Shown piece by piece: positions 17,408 to 25,810 of a stretch of 30,809 bases of DNA. The notes under the pieces were generated by a model. That model did no database searches. It saw only the letters and a list, made by a program, of their open reading frames with translations, and had not been told where the DNA came from. The translations under genes and the position numbers were made by a program. The stretch spans positions 1-30,809 of the forward strand of contig CAZTTG010000078.1 in NCBI GenBank assembly GCA_964615935.1, in the 5' to 3' direction. Position 1 is the stretch's first letter, and the number at the start of each line of letters is the position of its first letter. The DNA comes from CAZTTG01 sp964615935. Its GTDB lineage: Bacteria > Planctomycetota > UBA1135 > GCA-002686595.

Positions 17408-18874
17408 ATGCCGCCCTTCCCCCGCCACTCGCTGACCGGCCTGGCCCTTCTCGCCCTGGCGTGCGCCGCGACCGCCACCGCGCAGGAGGACGCGCCGCCG
17501 CGCCCCAACCTGCTGATCGTCCTGCCGGACCAGATGCGCGGCCAGGCGCTGGGCTTCCTGGGCGAGGACCCGGTCCTCACCCCCCACCTCGATCGCCTGG
17601 CGACCGAGGGCCTGGTCCTCACCCAGGCCATCAGCAACTACCCCGTGTGCAGCCCCTACCGGGCCATGCTGATGACCGGGAAGTGGCCCCACGCCAACCG
17701 CGTGTTGACCAACTGCCACTCCAACTCGGCGCCCTTCGGCTGCGAGCTCCAGGAGGAGGACCGCTGCTGGTCGGACGTCCTGGCGGATCGCGGCTACAGC
17801 CTGGGCTACATCGGCAAGTGGCACCTCGACGCGCCCCGACGCCCCTTCGTGGAGTCCTACAACAACCGCGAGGACTTCGCCTGGAACGAGTGGTGCCCGC
17901 CGCAGCGGCGCCACGGCTTCGAATTCTGGTACGCCTACGGCACCTTCGACCGGCACGACCGGCCGGAGTACTGGACCACCGACGCCCCCCGCGAGGAGCG
18001 CGTGAAGGTGCAGCAGTGGGGACCCGAGCACGAGGCCGACCAGGCCATCCGCTACCTCGAGAACGAGGGCGGCGACCTCCGGGATCCGGAGAGGCCCTTC
18101 GCCGTGGTGGTGGCCATGAACCCGCCGCACATGCCCTACGAGCTGGTACCGCGGGAGTACGTCGAGATGTACGGGGACAAGGACTGGGAGGAGCTCGTCA
18201 ACCGGCCCAACGTCGACGTGAGCGGAGACACCAGCGGCGCGAAGCTGGCGCGCAAGCACATCCGCGACTACCTCGCCATGGTGACCGGCGTGGACCGGCA
18301 GCTCGGCCGGATCCTGGCCTGCCTGGACCGGGAGGGGCTGGCGCGGGACACCATCGTCCTGTTCACCTCGGACCACGGTAACTGTCTGGGCAGCCACGAG
18401 GAGGTCTCCAAGAACGTGCACTGGGAGGAGTCCATGCGCGTCCCCTTCCTCATCCGCTGGCCGGGCCGGATCCCGGCGCGGCGCGATGATCTGCTGATCT
18501 CCGTGCCGGACATCTACCCCACCCTGCTGGACCTCATGGGGCTCTCGAGCGAGATCCCCGAGGGCGTCCAGGGGACCAGTCACGCCGCCCTCTTCCTGGG
18601 CGGGGACGGGCCGCGACCCACCTCCGCCCTCTACCTGAAGATCCCGGTGGAGACCCCCGCCCTGGGCTGGCGCGGCGTGCGCACGCATCGCTACACCCTC
18701 GCCATCCACCGGCGGGAGGGCCAGCCGGATCGCAGCTTCCTGCACGACAACACCGCCGACCCCTTCCAGCTCGAGAACCTCGCCGACCGCCGGCCCGAGG
18801 TGGTCGAGAGGCTGATCGAGGAGGAGCTCCTGCCCTGGCTCCGGCGGACCGGCGATCCCTGGCCGGAGCGCTGA
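17408..18874 (+). CDS. Secreted type I sulfatase (formylglycine-dependent)
   Basis: Predicted exported arylsulfatase-superfamily enzyme of 488 aa that hydrolyses sulfate esters, most likely on a sulfated glycan. The ATG at 17408 follows GAGGAG and starts a signal peptide ending near ATATAQ. The signature CSPYR (Cys about 81) is the CxPxR site where Cys is oxidised to formylglycine. Calcium ligands are PDQ (Asp about 41) and TSDHGN (Asp about 322, His about 323). GKWH provides Lys about 137 and His about 139, and HWEESMRVPFLIRWPG is a typical C-terminal signature. The last 60 residues (NLADRRPEVVERLIEEELL) match the usual sulfatase ending. No formylglycine-generating enzyme is in the window. 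It is convergent with the next gene, with one base between the stops. Confidence 0.93.
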   Translation: MPPFPRHSLTGLALLALACAATATAQEDAPPRPNLLIVLPDQMRGQALGFLGEDPVLTPHLDRLATEGLVLTQAISNYPVCSPYRAMLMTGKWPHANRVLTNCHSNSAPFGCELQEEDRCWSDVLADRGYSLGYIGKWHLDAPRRPFVESYNNREDFAWNEWCPPQRRHGFEFWYAYGTFDRHDRPEYWTTDAPREERVKVQQWGPEHEADQAIRYLENEGGDLRDPERPFAVVVAMNPPHMPYELVPREYVEMYGDKDWEELVNRPNVDVSGDTSGAKLARKHIRDYLAMVTGVDRQLGRILACLDREGLARDTIVLFTSDHGNCLGSHEEVSKNVHWEESMRVPFLIRWPGRIPARRDDLLISVPDIYPTLLDLMGLSSEIPEGVQGTSHAALFLGGDGPRPTSALYLKIPVETPALGWRGVRTHRYTLAIHRREGQPDRSFLHDNTADPFQLENLADRRPEVVERLIEEELLPWLRRTGDPWPER

Positions 18875-18875
18875 G

Positions 18876-20246
18876 CTACGAGGGGCGGTGCCAGTCCGGC
18901 AGGGGGTGGTCGGCCGCGGGTCGCCGGCCGTAGGCCAGGTCGTCGGCCCACAGGGCCAGGCGCCGCATCGGGTGGTTGCGCGCGATGAGCTGGCGGACCA
19001 GGTCGTGGGCCGCGTTCTTCGGGTGGGAGTAGGGGCAGACCTTCACGCACAGGGCGCAGTCCGAGCCGGCGATCCTCCAGTAGCGGTAGCAGGTGTCCTG
19101 CTCCGAGCGCCACTTCAGGGCGCCGTTCACCAGGCGTTTCTCGCCGGCGTCGATCGAGCGCGAGGGACAGATCTCGGCGCACTTCTTGCAGAAGGCGCAG
19201 AAGTCCTGCACCCCGAAGGCCACCGGCGGATCCTGGGCCAGGGGCATGTCGGTGGTGACCACCGAGAGGCGCACGCGGGGGCCGTGCTCGGGGGTCATCA
19301 GGAGGCCCAGCCGCCCCAGCTCACCCAGGCCGGCGTCCGCCGCTACGGGCACGCACATCACCCGGTAGTTGCCGTCCACGTGGGCCCGCGCCCGATAGCC
19401 GAGCAGGCTCGCGTAGCGGGCCACGGCCAGGGCGATCTTGCCCACCTCCAGGTACTCGCGGGCGGTCTCGGTGGTGGTCGGGGAGCCGGGCGCGTGCCGC
19501 ACCATCTCGCTCGCCATGGGCACGGCGATGGCCACGGCGTGGGTGTGGTCCAGCTCGATGGGCGAGCCCCACTCGCCGGGGGAGCGACCGACGTGGGAGT
19601 AGACGTTGGCCGGATCGAGCCGGGTGCAGCCCACCGAGGACGCGCCCAGGTAGCGCGCGAAGCCCTTGACGCGCCGCGCGAGCTCCTCGGGGGACGCCGG
19701 GGCGCGCTGCCCCCCGAGGGGCTCGGCGTCCCACTCGGCGCGGCGGCCCATGTCCTCGATGAGCTCGAAGCAGGCCACCTGGAAGGGAGAGCTCAGAGGG
19801 TCCCAGGTCCTCGAGCCGGGCGCCCCCAGGCGCGGCATGGCGCGCACCTTCTCGTCGAACTCCAGCTTCTCCGGCTGCAGCCCGCGGTAGTAGGCCTCGA
19901 AGTCCGCGGTCCCCTCCCGCAGGCGGTAGAAGCGGTGGAAGACCGCGTCGCGCTCGTCGACGCGCTCCCGCGGGCCGGGGACGGCGAGCGCCTCCGGGCG
20001 GGTTCGGACCAGGGCCGCGACCAGCCCCAGGGCCGTGAGCCCCACCACCACCGCCAGGACCCACCCCCGCCCCGGGAAGTCGAGGACCAGCGCGGCCGCC
20101 AGGGCGACCAGCAGGGGCAGGCTCAGCGCGGCGGTCCACCTCGCCGGCCGCCGCTCCCCCTCGGCCTCGAAGGTCGCGATGAAGAGCAGCGCCAGGGCCG
20201 CGGTGGCTGCGAAGATCACCCAGCCGGCGATGAGGAGGGCTTGCAT
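18876..20246 (-). CDS. Membrane-anchored reductive-dehalogenase-like corrinoid/Fe-S protein
   Basis: Predicted 456-aa protein. Residues 1-82 contain three transmembrane helices (about 3-25, 37-55, 62-80) in place of the Tat signal of classical RdhA enzymes. The rest resembles the reductive dehalogenase family: DERDAVFHRFYRLREGTADFEAYY, FQVACFELIEDM, an LGRLGLLMTPEHGPRVRL region leading into TTDMPL, and two 4Fe-4S motifs. The first is CX2CX2CX3CP (Cys about 350, 353, 356, 360). The second is CX10CX2CX3CP (Cys about 386, 397, 400, 404). Homologues bind a corrinoid and reduce carbon-halogen bonds; epoxyqueuosine reductase (QueG) is the other relative. It lies 52 bp downstream of cydB on the same strand, and a TAGGGT hexamer (20263-20258) sits 11 nt before its ATG. 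Halogenated substrate and respiratory role are unproven. Confidence 0.85.
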   Translation of the reverse strand: MQALLIAGWVIFAATAALALLFIATFEAEGERRPARWTAALSLPLLVALAAALVLDFPGRGWVLAVVVGLTALGLVAALVRTRPEALAVPGPRERVDERDAVFHRFYRLREGTADFEAYYRGLQPEKLEFDEKVRAMPRLGAPGSRTWDPLSSPFQVACFELIEDMGRRAEWDAEPLGGQRAPASPEELARRVKGFARYLGASSVGCTRLDPANVYSHVGRSPGEWGSPIELDHTHAVAIAVPMASEMVRHAPGSPTTTETAREYLEVGKIALAVARYASLLGYRARAHVDGNYRVMCVPVAADAGLGELGRLGLLMTPEHGPRVRLSVVTTDMPLAQDPPVAFGVQDFCAFCKKCAEICPSRSIDAGEKRLVNGALKWRSEQDTCYRYWRIAGSDCALCVKVCPYSHPKNAAHDLVRQLIARNHPMRRLALWADDLAYGRRPAADHPLPDWHRPS

Positions 20247-20298
20247 GCTACGCGCGGACCCTACCAGAATCCGCCCCTGGACCGTAGCGTGCAGCCCC

Positions 20299-21324
20299 TC
20301 AGTACGAGTCGGCGTCCAGCACCACCTTGCCCCGGAACACGCGGTAGATGAAGACCGTGTAGCCGATCACCAGGGGCATGCCGATCAGCGCGATGATCAG
20401 CATCGCGCTCAGGGTGGCCGGAGTGGAGGAGGCGTTGGCCACCGTCAGGGAGTGGCTCGGATCGTTGGTTGCGGGCAGGAGGTTCGGGTAGAGGGCCACC
20501 GCGGCCACGCCGATCATCGTCCCCACCCCGAGCGAGGAGGCGAGGAAGGCCCTCAGGGCCTGATCGCCGCGGATCGCCACCGGCAGCCACAGGACGCTCC
20601 CCAGGAGCCCCAGGAACAGCAGCCAGAACAGCGGGCTCCTCGCCGTGCCCTCGTAGAGGTGCGCCGCGTCGAAGATGCCGTAGAGGGTGGCGAGGACGAA
20701 GAGGACTACCCAGGCCATCCAGGTCCGCGTGGCGATCCCCAGCATGCGCGCGCGCAGGTCTCCGTCGCTCTTGACCGCCATGTACAGGGCGCCCTGGGTG
20801 AGGATCATGAACAGTCCGAGGAATCCGCACACGAGCGAGAAGGGATTCAGCAGGTCCAGGAAGCCGAGCAGGTACTCCCCGTCGTCATTGAGCGGGACCC
20901 CCCGCAGGACGTTCCCCACCGCCACGCCGAAGAGCAGCGCGGGCAGGAAGCTCCCGACGCCGAACGCCCGGTCCCAGAAGCGGCGCCACGCGAGGGACTC
21001 CACCTTGCCGCGGAACTCCATGGACACCGCCCGCAGGACGAGCCCGAGCAGCACCAGCATCATGGCCAGGTAGAAGCCGCTGAACACCGTGGCGTAGACC
21101 GGGGGGAAGGCCGCGAAGAGCGCCCCGCCGGCGGTCAGGAACCACACCTCGTTCCCGTCCCAGACCGGCGCCACGGCGTTGACGTACAGCCGCCGCTCGC
21201 CGTCGCTGCGGTTGAAGAGCGAGAGGATCCCGACGCCCAGGTCGAAGCCGTCCAGGATCGCGTAGCCGACGATCAGGACGCAGAAGAGGGCGAACCAGGT
21301 GATCTGCAGGACCGTGGGATCCAT
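20299..21324 (-). CDS. cydB: Cytochrome bd ubiquinol oxidase subunit II
   Basis: Inner-membrane subunit of the cytochrome bd quinol:O2 oxidoreductase, 341 aa from the ATG at 21324. Its start overlaps the cydA stop by one base (TGATG); a GTG one codon upstream is a possible alternative. It has about eight to nine membrane helices. The N-terminus (FALFCVLIVGYAILDGFDLGVGIL) is diagnostic, followed by NAVAPVWDGNEVWFLTAGGALFAAFP and FRVYTVFIYR-like ending sequence near the C-terminus. The oxidase supports respiration at low oxygen and tolerance to oxidative or nitrosative stress. The reductive-dehalogenase-like gene follows 52 bp downstream. Confidence 0.95.
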   Translation of the reverse strand: MDPTVLQITWFALFCVLIVGYAILDGFDLGVGILSLFNRSDGERRLYVNAVAPVWDGNEVWFLTAGGALFAAFPPVYATVFSGFYLAMMLVLLGLVLRAVSMEFRGKVESLAWRRFWDRAFGVGSFLPALLFGVAVGNVLRGVPLNDDGEYLLGFLDLLNPFSLVCGFLGLFMILTQGALYMAVKSDGDLRARMLGIATRTWMAWVVLFVLATLYGIFDAAHLYEGTARSPLFWLLFLGLLGSVLWLPVAIRGDQALRAFLASSLGVGTMIGVAAVALYPNLLPATNDPSHSLTVANASSTPATLSAMLIIALIGMPLVIGYTVFIYRVFRGKVVLDADSY

Positions 21325-22676
21325 CACGCCACCTCCACCGTTCCAGCCGGCTCACCGGGTCCGGCTTCGAGCTTCTTTCCCAGGAGGAAGACCCACAGCG
21401 CGCCCAGCCCGGCGTAGATCAGGCCGAACAGGATGATCGAGAACAGGATCTCCCCGGCGGACACGACCTTGGAGGCGGCGTCCTCGGTCTTCAGCAGGCC
21501 GTACACCACCCATGGCTGCCGCCCCACCTCGGCCGTGATCCACCCGAGCTGGCAGGCCGCCAGGGGCAACGGGATCGACCAGGCCAGCACCCGCAGGAGC
21601 CAGCGCTTCTCGAAGAGCGTCTTGCGCAATCGGAAGAAGAGCGCCACGAGGAGGACGAGGATGAAGGCGATGCCCAGGATGACCATGTTGTGGAAGGACA
21701 CGAAGGCGAGCCACAGCTCGGCGCCCCGGGGCACCTCGTCCGGGGGGAACTCGCTCAGCGCCTGCACGCGGTGGTCGGCGCTGCCGAAGGCCAGGATCGA
21801 GAGCAGCCGGGGGACCTCGATGCTCGCCAGGAGCTCGGGCGGTTCCGGGCTCGGGAGGGCGAAGAGCACCATGGGCGCCCCCCCCTCGGTGGGCTGGTAG
21901 TGCCCCTCGATGGCGGCCAGCTTGGCGGGCTGGGTCCGGGCCACCTGCTTGGCGTGCCCGTGGCCCGAGGGGTGGACCAGGAACACGGAGGCCACCAGAC
22001 CGAAGACCAGCGAGAGCGTCAGGGTCCTGCGGGCCACCTCCACCCCGCGCCCCTTCAGCAGCAGGATCGAGGAGAAGCCGGCCATGAAGAAGGCGCCGGT
22101 GACCAGGCAGGCCAGGATCGTGTGCAGGAAGCGGTGCAGGGTGGAGGGGTTGAAGATCGCCTCGCTGAAGCTCACCAGCTCGGCCCGCCCGGCGATCTCG
22201 TTGATGGTGTAGCCGGCGGGCGTCTGCTGCCAGGAGTTGGCCGCGATGATCCAGAAGGCCGACAGGGTGGAGCCCACCGCCACCATCAGGATCGAGAACC
22301 AGTGCACCCCCTTGGAGACGCGCCGACGGCCGAAGAGGTAGAGGCCCAGGAAGGCGGACTCGAGGAAGAAGGCGAAGATGCCCTCGGCCGCCAGGGGCGC
22401 GCCAAAGATGTCGCCCACGAAGCGCGAGTAGGAGGCCCAGTTGGTGCCGAACTGGAACTCCATGACGATGCCCGTGGCCACGCCCACCGCGAAGGTCAGG
22501 GCCAGCACCTTGCCGAAGAAGAGCCCCGCGCGCCGCCAGGCGTCCTCGCCCTTCCTCCAGGCCTTCCACTCGACGATCACCAGGAGCCAGGCCAGGCCGA
22601 TGGTGATCGGGGGGAACAGGAAGTGGAAGCCCACCGTCATCGCGAACTGGATGCGGGCCAGCAGGACTGGATCCAT
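21324..22676 (-). CDS. cydA: Cytochrome bd ubiquinol oxidase subunit I
   Basis: Heme-bearing subunit of cytochrome bd oxidase, 450 aa. The start is set at the ATG at 22676 because GAGAGGAG (22692-22685) lies 8 nt upstream. A GTG at 22685 overlaps that ribosome binding site and is unlikely. Conserved features include MTVGFHFLFPP with heme-ligand His18, the FLHT histidine equivalent to E. coli His186, SFHNMVILGIAF with the heme b558 Met ligand, and the GRQPW motif. The quinol-binding Q-loop (KQVARTQPAKLAAIEGHY onward) is the short form. A TAGTCT hexamer (22733-22728) is a plausible -10. No cydX or cydCD assembly genes are visible in the window. Confidence 0.95.
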   Translation of the reverse strand: MDPVLLARIQFAMTVGFHFLFPPITIGLAWLLVIVEWKAWRKGEDAWRRAGLFFGKVLALTFAVGVATGIVMEFQFGTNWASYSRFVGDIFGAPLAAEGIFAFFLESAFLGLYLFGRRRVSKGVHWFSILMVAVGSTLSAFWIIAANSWQQTPAGYTINEIAGRAELVSFSEAIFNPSTLHRFLHTILACLVTGAFFMAGFSSILLLKGRGVEVARRTLTLSLVFGLVASVFLVHPSGHGHAKQVARTQPAKLAAIEGHYQPTEGGAPMVLFALPSPEPPELLASIEVPRLLSILAFGSADHRVQALSEFPPDEVPRGAELWLAFVSFHNMVILGIAFILVLLVALFFRLRKTLFEKRWLLRVLAWSIPLPLAACQLGWITAEVGRQPWVVYGLLKTEDAASKVVSAGEILFSIILFGLIYAGLGALWVFLLGKKLEAGPGEPAGTVEVA

Positions 22677-22684
22677 GCTCGTCA

Positions 22685-22692
22685 CTCCTCTC
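22685..22692 (-). promoter_or_regulatory. Ribosome binding site that sets the cydA start
   Basis: GAGAGGAG on the minus strand is spaced 8 nt from the ATG at 22676. The alternative GTG at 22685 would abut it, so the ATG is the better start. Confidence 0.7.
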
Positions 22693-22787
22693 GGGCGCTC
22701 GGTCGCCCGGACCGTTCGGGAGCGGTCAGACTAGCCGCGGCGCCGCGCCCGATCCACGGTCCCGCCCTGGCGGACAGGTCGCGCCCC

Positions 22788-24347
22788 TTACCGCAGGTTC
22801 GCGCGGAACCACTCGCGGAAGGGGATCAGCTCGGGGGGCAGCGGGCGCCGCCGATCTTCGGCGAGGTGGTGCCTCTCGAGTATGCGGGCCAGCGCGTAGG
22901 CCGCGATCTCGCCGGGGTGGTCCAGGCCCGAGGAGACCGGAAGTCGCTCGCGGTAGCCGGGGAGGTCCTCGATGGGCCGGCTCCGGGGGATCCCGCGCTC
23001 GTCCCGGACCACCCCCCAGACCTCGCCCCGGCGCTCGACCTGGAAGCCGAGCCCCAGGAAGTCCGCCCCCATGCGGGGCACCTCCCGGCCCTCGCGCAGG
23101 ATCGTGCGCAGCCACCACGTCCGGCGTCCCTCGCCCTCGCCCAGGCTGACGACCCATCCCGTGTCCAGCGCGTCGGGGTTGGAGAGCCGGCGCTCGAGCA
23201 CCCATGGATCGGGCCGCACCCGAGCGCGCTCGAAGGGCAGGAGCCCGGTGTAGAGCGACTCGAAGCGGCGGGGGTGCATGCGCTGCAGCACGTGCAGCTT
23301 CTCGTGGGCCAGCAGGGGCCCGAAGGCCCGCAGGACACCGGCGGCGCCGCGCTCCTCGATCGCCCGGGTGATGGCGAGGACGACGCTCCGACCGAAGACC
23401 AGGCAGGTGCCGCGCGTGTGGGGGAAGCCCCCGCAGAGGCGATCATCGATCTTCACGAACCGCCAGGGCTGCCGCGAGAGGAGCGGGAAGTCCTCCCGCA
23501 GGTGCTCGTCGAGGGCTCGCACCAGTCCCTCGAGGGCCGCCCGCTCGCGCTCGTCGAAGGCCAGGACCCCCTCCCTGAAGCGGCGCCGGGTCTCCTCGCG
23601 GCGCGCCTCGAGGGAGCCGCTGCCCGCGGCGCGCGAGGTGAGGGTGGCGACCTCCCGCGGCCGCAGCTCGGAGAGGAAGGGCTCCCAGGATTCGTCGAGC
23701 AGGACGCGCCGTCCCGCCTCGACGCCGAGCATCTCGATCCGGGGGCGCGCCAGCGGGCTGGAGCGGATCCTCTCGAACTGGCCGGGCACCAGGCCGCGCT
23801 CCCCCACCCGCTCCTCGAAGGGCCCGTCCCCCATCAGGTTGGGGACCTCGTCCTCCACCTCGGGATCGTCGACCGCGTGGGGCAGGCCCAGGCAGTGGGC
23901 GGCTTCGTGGGCCACGACGAAGGCGTCCTGGGCCTCGGGCGCGCCCTCGGCCTGGGCCGCGAACACGATGGAGCCGGGCTGCTGTCCCAGGCCGTTGGGC
24001 GCCGGCTTCCCGTTGATGGCGCGCACGAAGAAGAGGTGGATCACCTCGCCTTCGCCCCGCAGTGCGCCCGCCTCGCCCGCGGCGTGGACCACCTCGTCCA
24101 CGTCGATGCGCCCCTCGAGGGCGTCGGTGGAGTCGTAGCGCACCGGCTCCAGGAAGCAGAAGTCCAATCCGGCGGCGCCGTAGACCCGGTCGATCAGCGG
24201 CTCGACGATGCGCATCTTGGCCCGCTCGCGTCGGGAGTCGTCGCGCACCTCGATGGGCTGCACCAGGACGCAGCGATCGATGGGGCGCGGGGGGCGCGCC
24301 TCCTGGGCGGGCAGGACGGACAGGAGGAGGGGCGCGAGGAGGAGCAT
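22788..24347 (-). CDS. Secreted protein with two HExxH zinc-protease-like motifs
   Basis: Predicted 519-aa exported protein beginning MLLLAPLLLSVLPAQ, a short signal peptide. About residues 20-200 look like a metzincin: HEAAHCLGLPH (His147, Glu148, His151, His157) fits HExxHxxGxxH, and PNLMGD nearby could be the Met-turn. The second half contains AHEKLHVLQRMHP (His348, Glu349, His352) and a downstream HPGEIAAYAL (Glu about 479). That pattern suggests a separate HExxH-plus-Glu zincin-type site. I do not recognise a named family for the full protein. It lies upstream of cydA with 111 bp between them. A weak -10-like CATTCT (24360-24355) is 7 nt before the ATG, and there is no ribosome binding site. 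Peptidase activity is inferred from motifs only. Confidence 0.75.
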   Translation of the reverse strand: MLLLAPLLLSVLPAQEARPPRPIDRCVLVQPIEVRDDSRRERAKMRIVEPLIDRVYGAAGLDFCFLEPVRYDSTDALEGRIDVDEVVHAAGEAGALRGEGEVIHLFFVRAINGKPAPNGLGQQPGSIVFAAQAEGAPEAQDAFVVAHEAAHCLGLPHAVDDPEVEDEVPNLMGDGPFEERVGERGLVPGQFERIRSSPLARPRIEMLGVEAGRRVLLDESWEPFLSELRPREVATLTSRAAGSGSLEARREETRRRFREGVLAFDERERAALEGLVRALDEHLREDFPLLSRQPWRFVKIDDRLCGGFPHTRGTCLVFGRSVVLAITRAIEERGAAGVLRAFGPLLAHEKLHVLQRMHPRRFESLYTGLLPFERARVRPDPWVLERRLSNPDALDTGWVVSLGEGEGRRTWWLRTILREGREVPRMGADFLGLGFQVERRGEVWGVVRDERGIPRSRPIEDLPGYRERLPVSSGLDHPGEIAAYALARILERHHLAEDRRRPLPPELIPFREWFRANLR

Positions 24348-24426
24348 GCGTCGGAGAATGAGGTCGTCGCGTCGAGGATCGCAAGGAGAAAGCGACAGAC
24401 CCCGACGCGCAGCGGGCTCGTCTGGA

Positions 24427-24811
24427 TCGACGTTCCTGCTGCTCAGCCGCCCGGCCGAGCCGGATCGCACCCGCTTCGCCGTGCGCCCCCTGGTGGAGGA
24501 GCTGGTGGAGCTGGTCGCTCCCGATGCGCAGGATTGCGACGCGGCGATCACCATTCACGGGGACGACTTCGAGCTCGAGGCCGACCGGGATCACACGCGG
24601 CGGCTCCTCCTGAACCTCCTCCTGAACGCGCTCCAGGCGCTCGACGCGCCGGGGGCGATCCGGGTGGAGCTCGGGCGGCAGCCGGGCCGGAGGCACCGGC
24701 CTGGGGCTCTCGATCGCCCGGCGGATCGCCGACGAGCACGGCTGGCGGCTGCGCTTCGAGAACCGGCAGTCGCGGGGAACGGCGATGATCGTCGAGGTGC
24801 CAGGGCGGTGA
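24427..24811 (+). pseudogene. Histidine kinase remnant (ATPase domain with internal deletion)
   Basis: Fragment of a sensor histidine kinase. In one frame it reads FLLLSRPAEPDRT, a typical stretch just after the phospho-accepting helix, then LVEELVELVAPDA and the N-box RRLLLNLLLNALQALDAP. After about nt 24676 the reading frame changes by +1. The protein resumes at GGTGLGLSIARRIADEHG, the G2 box of the same domain, and ends at the TGA at 24809-24811. The G1 box (DxGxG) and ATP lid between them are missing, as is everything before 24427: sensor, dimerisation helix and catalytic His. The frame break, deletion and 5' truncation mean this is a decayed gene. The pattern resembles the NtrB/AtoS-type kinases. 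Confidence 0.8.
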
Positions 24812-25056
24812 GCGCCCCCGGCGGGAGGGTCCTGATCGTCGACGACGGTGCGGGCCATCGCGAGCTGCTCCGCGATCTCCTCGGCGGCGAGGCGGCCCGG
24901 ATCGACCTCGCCGAAGGCGGGCGAGAGGCGCTGGATCGGATCCGGAGCGACCCGCCCGATCTCCTGCTCCTCGACGTCCCCCCGCCGCCCCCGCCGGGCG
25001 GGGGCGGGGCGCTCCCCCACCAGCGCGCATGGCTTTACGACGCGGCCCGCTTGTGA
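24808..25056 (+). pseudogene. Response regulator receiver remnant, truncated
   Basis: Begins with a GTG overlapping the kinase remnant's stop (GTGA), which is the usual coupling of a two-component operon. It reads RVLIVDDGAGHRELLRDLL with the paired acidic Asp residues, then AEGGREALDRI and LLLLDV with the phospho-acceptor Asp near residue 56. Immediately after, the homology stops: the next residues are PPPPPPGGGG, encoded by a perfect GC hairpin (24986-25006), followed by unrelated codons to a stop at 25056. The second half of the receiver and all output domains are gone. Most likely a fossil of the regulator partnered with the adjacent kinase. Confidence 0.75.
24986..25006. terminator. 10-bp GC hairpin at the response-regulator break
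   Basis: Perfect inverted repeat with 10-bp arms (24986-24995 and 24997-25006) separated by one base, at the exact point where receiver homology is lost. There is no T-tract. It could be a deletion junction, a terminator or both. Confidence 0.4.
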
Positions 25057-25129
25057 GATCCTGCGCGCTCGACCCCCCCCCGGACCGCGGATGAGCGGCG
25101 CCATCCAGAGTGGCGCGGAGCAAGGACCC

Positions 25130-25525
25130 ATGCCCGACCCCACCTATGGCCTGACGAAGCACCTCCCCCAGACGAGCTATGACGACGCCATCCTGGCGGT
25201 CACCGAGCAGCTGAAAGCGGAGGGCTTCGGCGTCCTGACCGAGATCGACGTCAAGAAGACCCTCAAGGCCAAGCTCGACGTGGACTTCCGGCGCTACGTC
25301 ATCCTGGGCGCCTGCAAGCCGCCGCTCGCCTATCGGGCCCTGTCGGCCGAGCCCTTTGTCGGCCTCCTCCTGCCCTGCAACGTGATCGTCTTCGAGGAGG
25401 GCGCCGGCTCGACGGTGTCCATCATCCACCCCGGCGAGATGTTCCGCATCGTCGACAACCCCGGCGTGCTCCCCATCGCCGAGGAGGTGGAGGCCGGGCT
25501 CCGGACGGTGCTCGAGAAGCTGTGA
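25130..25525 (+). CDS. DUF302 domain protein
   Basis: Predicted 131-aa cytoplasmic protein. The ATG at 25130 follows GGAGCAAGGA and begins MPDPTYGLTK; an in-frame ATG at 25091 lacks such a site. The sequence matches the DUF302 fold: LPQTSYDDAILAVTEQLKAEGFGVLTEIDV, then KKTLKAKLDVDFRRYVILGACKPPLAYRAL, LLPCNVIVFEE and a C-terminal GEMFRIVDNP. DUF302 proteins are small alpha/beta proteins found across bacteria, often near metal, sulfur or redox genes; no activity is established. It stands alone here, after the two-component remnant and before a convergent tRNA gene. Confidence 0.9.
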   Translation: MPDPTYGLTKHLPQTSYDDAILAVTEQLKAEGFGVLTEIDVKKTLKAKLDVDFRRYVILGACKPPLAYRALSAEPFVGLLLPCNVIVFEEGAGSTVSIIHPGEMFRIVDNPGVLPIAEEVEAGLRTVLEKL

Positions 25526-25534
25526 ACCGGTGAG

Positions 25535-25552
25535 GGTCGTTGCTCCACGACC
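25535..25552 (+). terminator. Possible hairpin terminator after the DUF302 gene
   Basis: GGTCGT and ACGACC form a 6-bp perfect stem with a 6-nt loop, beginning 10 nt after the DUF302 stop. There is no T-tract, so support is weak. The gap 25526-25636 otherwise shows nothing. Confidence 0.3.
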
Positions 25553-25636
25553 GACGTCGTTCTCGCCGAGAATCCACCCCCCGCGTCACTCTGCACATGG
25601 CGGGGCTCGACCTGCGACGAGCCCGTGGTGGAGATA

Positions 25637-25714
<78 letters not shown>

Positions 25715-25810
25715 ACACGGGGGGGATTGTAGGCGTCCCGTCCGGGGGACTCAACGGGGTGCCCGAAAAGGTGGCTTGCGGGTCCCCCCGGAGGGGTCGA
25801 GAATGACCCC

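Noticed and set aside
18876..20246. Epoxyqueuosine reductase (QueG) identity for the Fe-S protein
   Set aside because: The N-terminal membrane helices, the RdhA-like DERDAVFHRFYR and FQVACFELIEDM segments and the position beside cydAB fit the reductive dehalogenase family better, though QueG is related.
22677..22685. GTG at 22685 as the cydA start
   Set aside because: It overlaps the GAGGAG ribosome binding site; the ATG at 22676 has correct 8-nt spacing.
21690..24788. Long plus-strand frame opposite cydA and the double-HExxH gene
   Set aside because: It is a shadow of two genes with strong family motifs on the minus strand. Only its last part overlaps the kinase remnant, which is read in its own frame.
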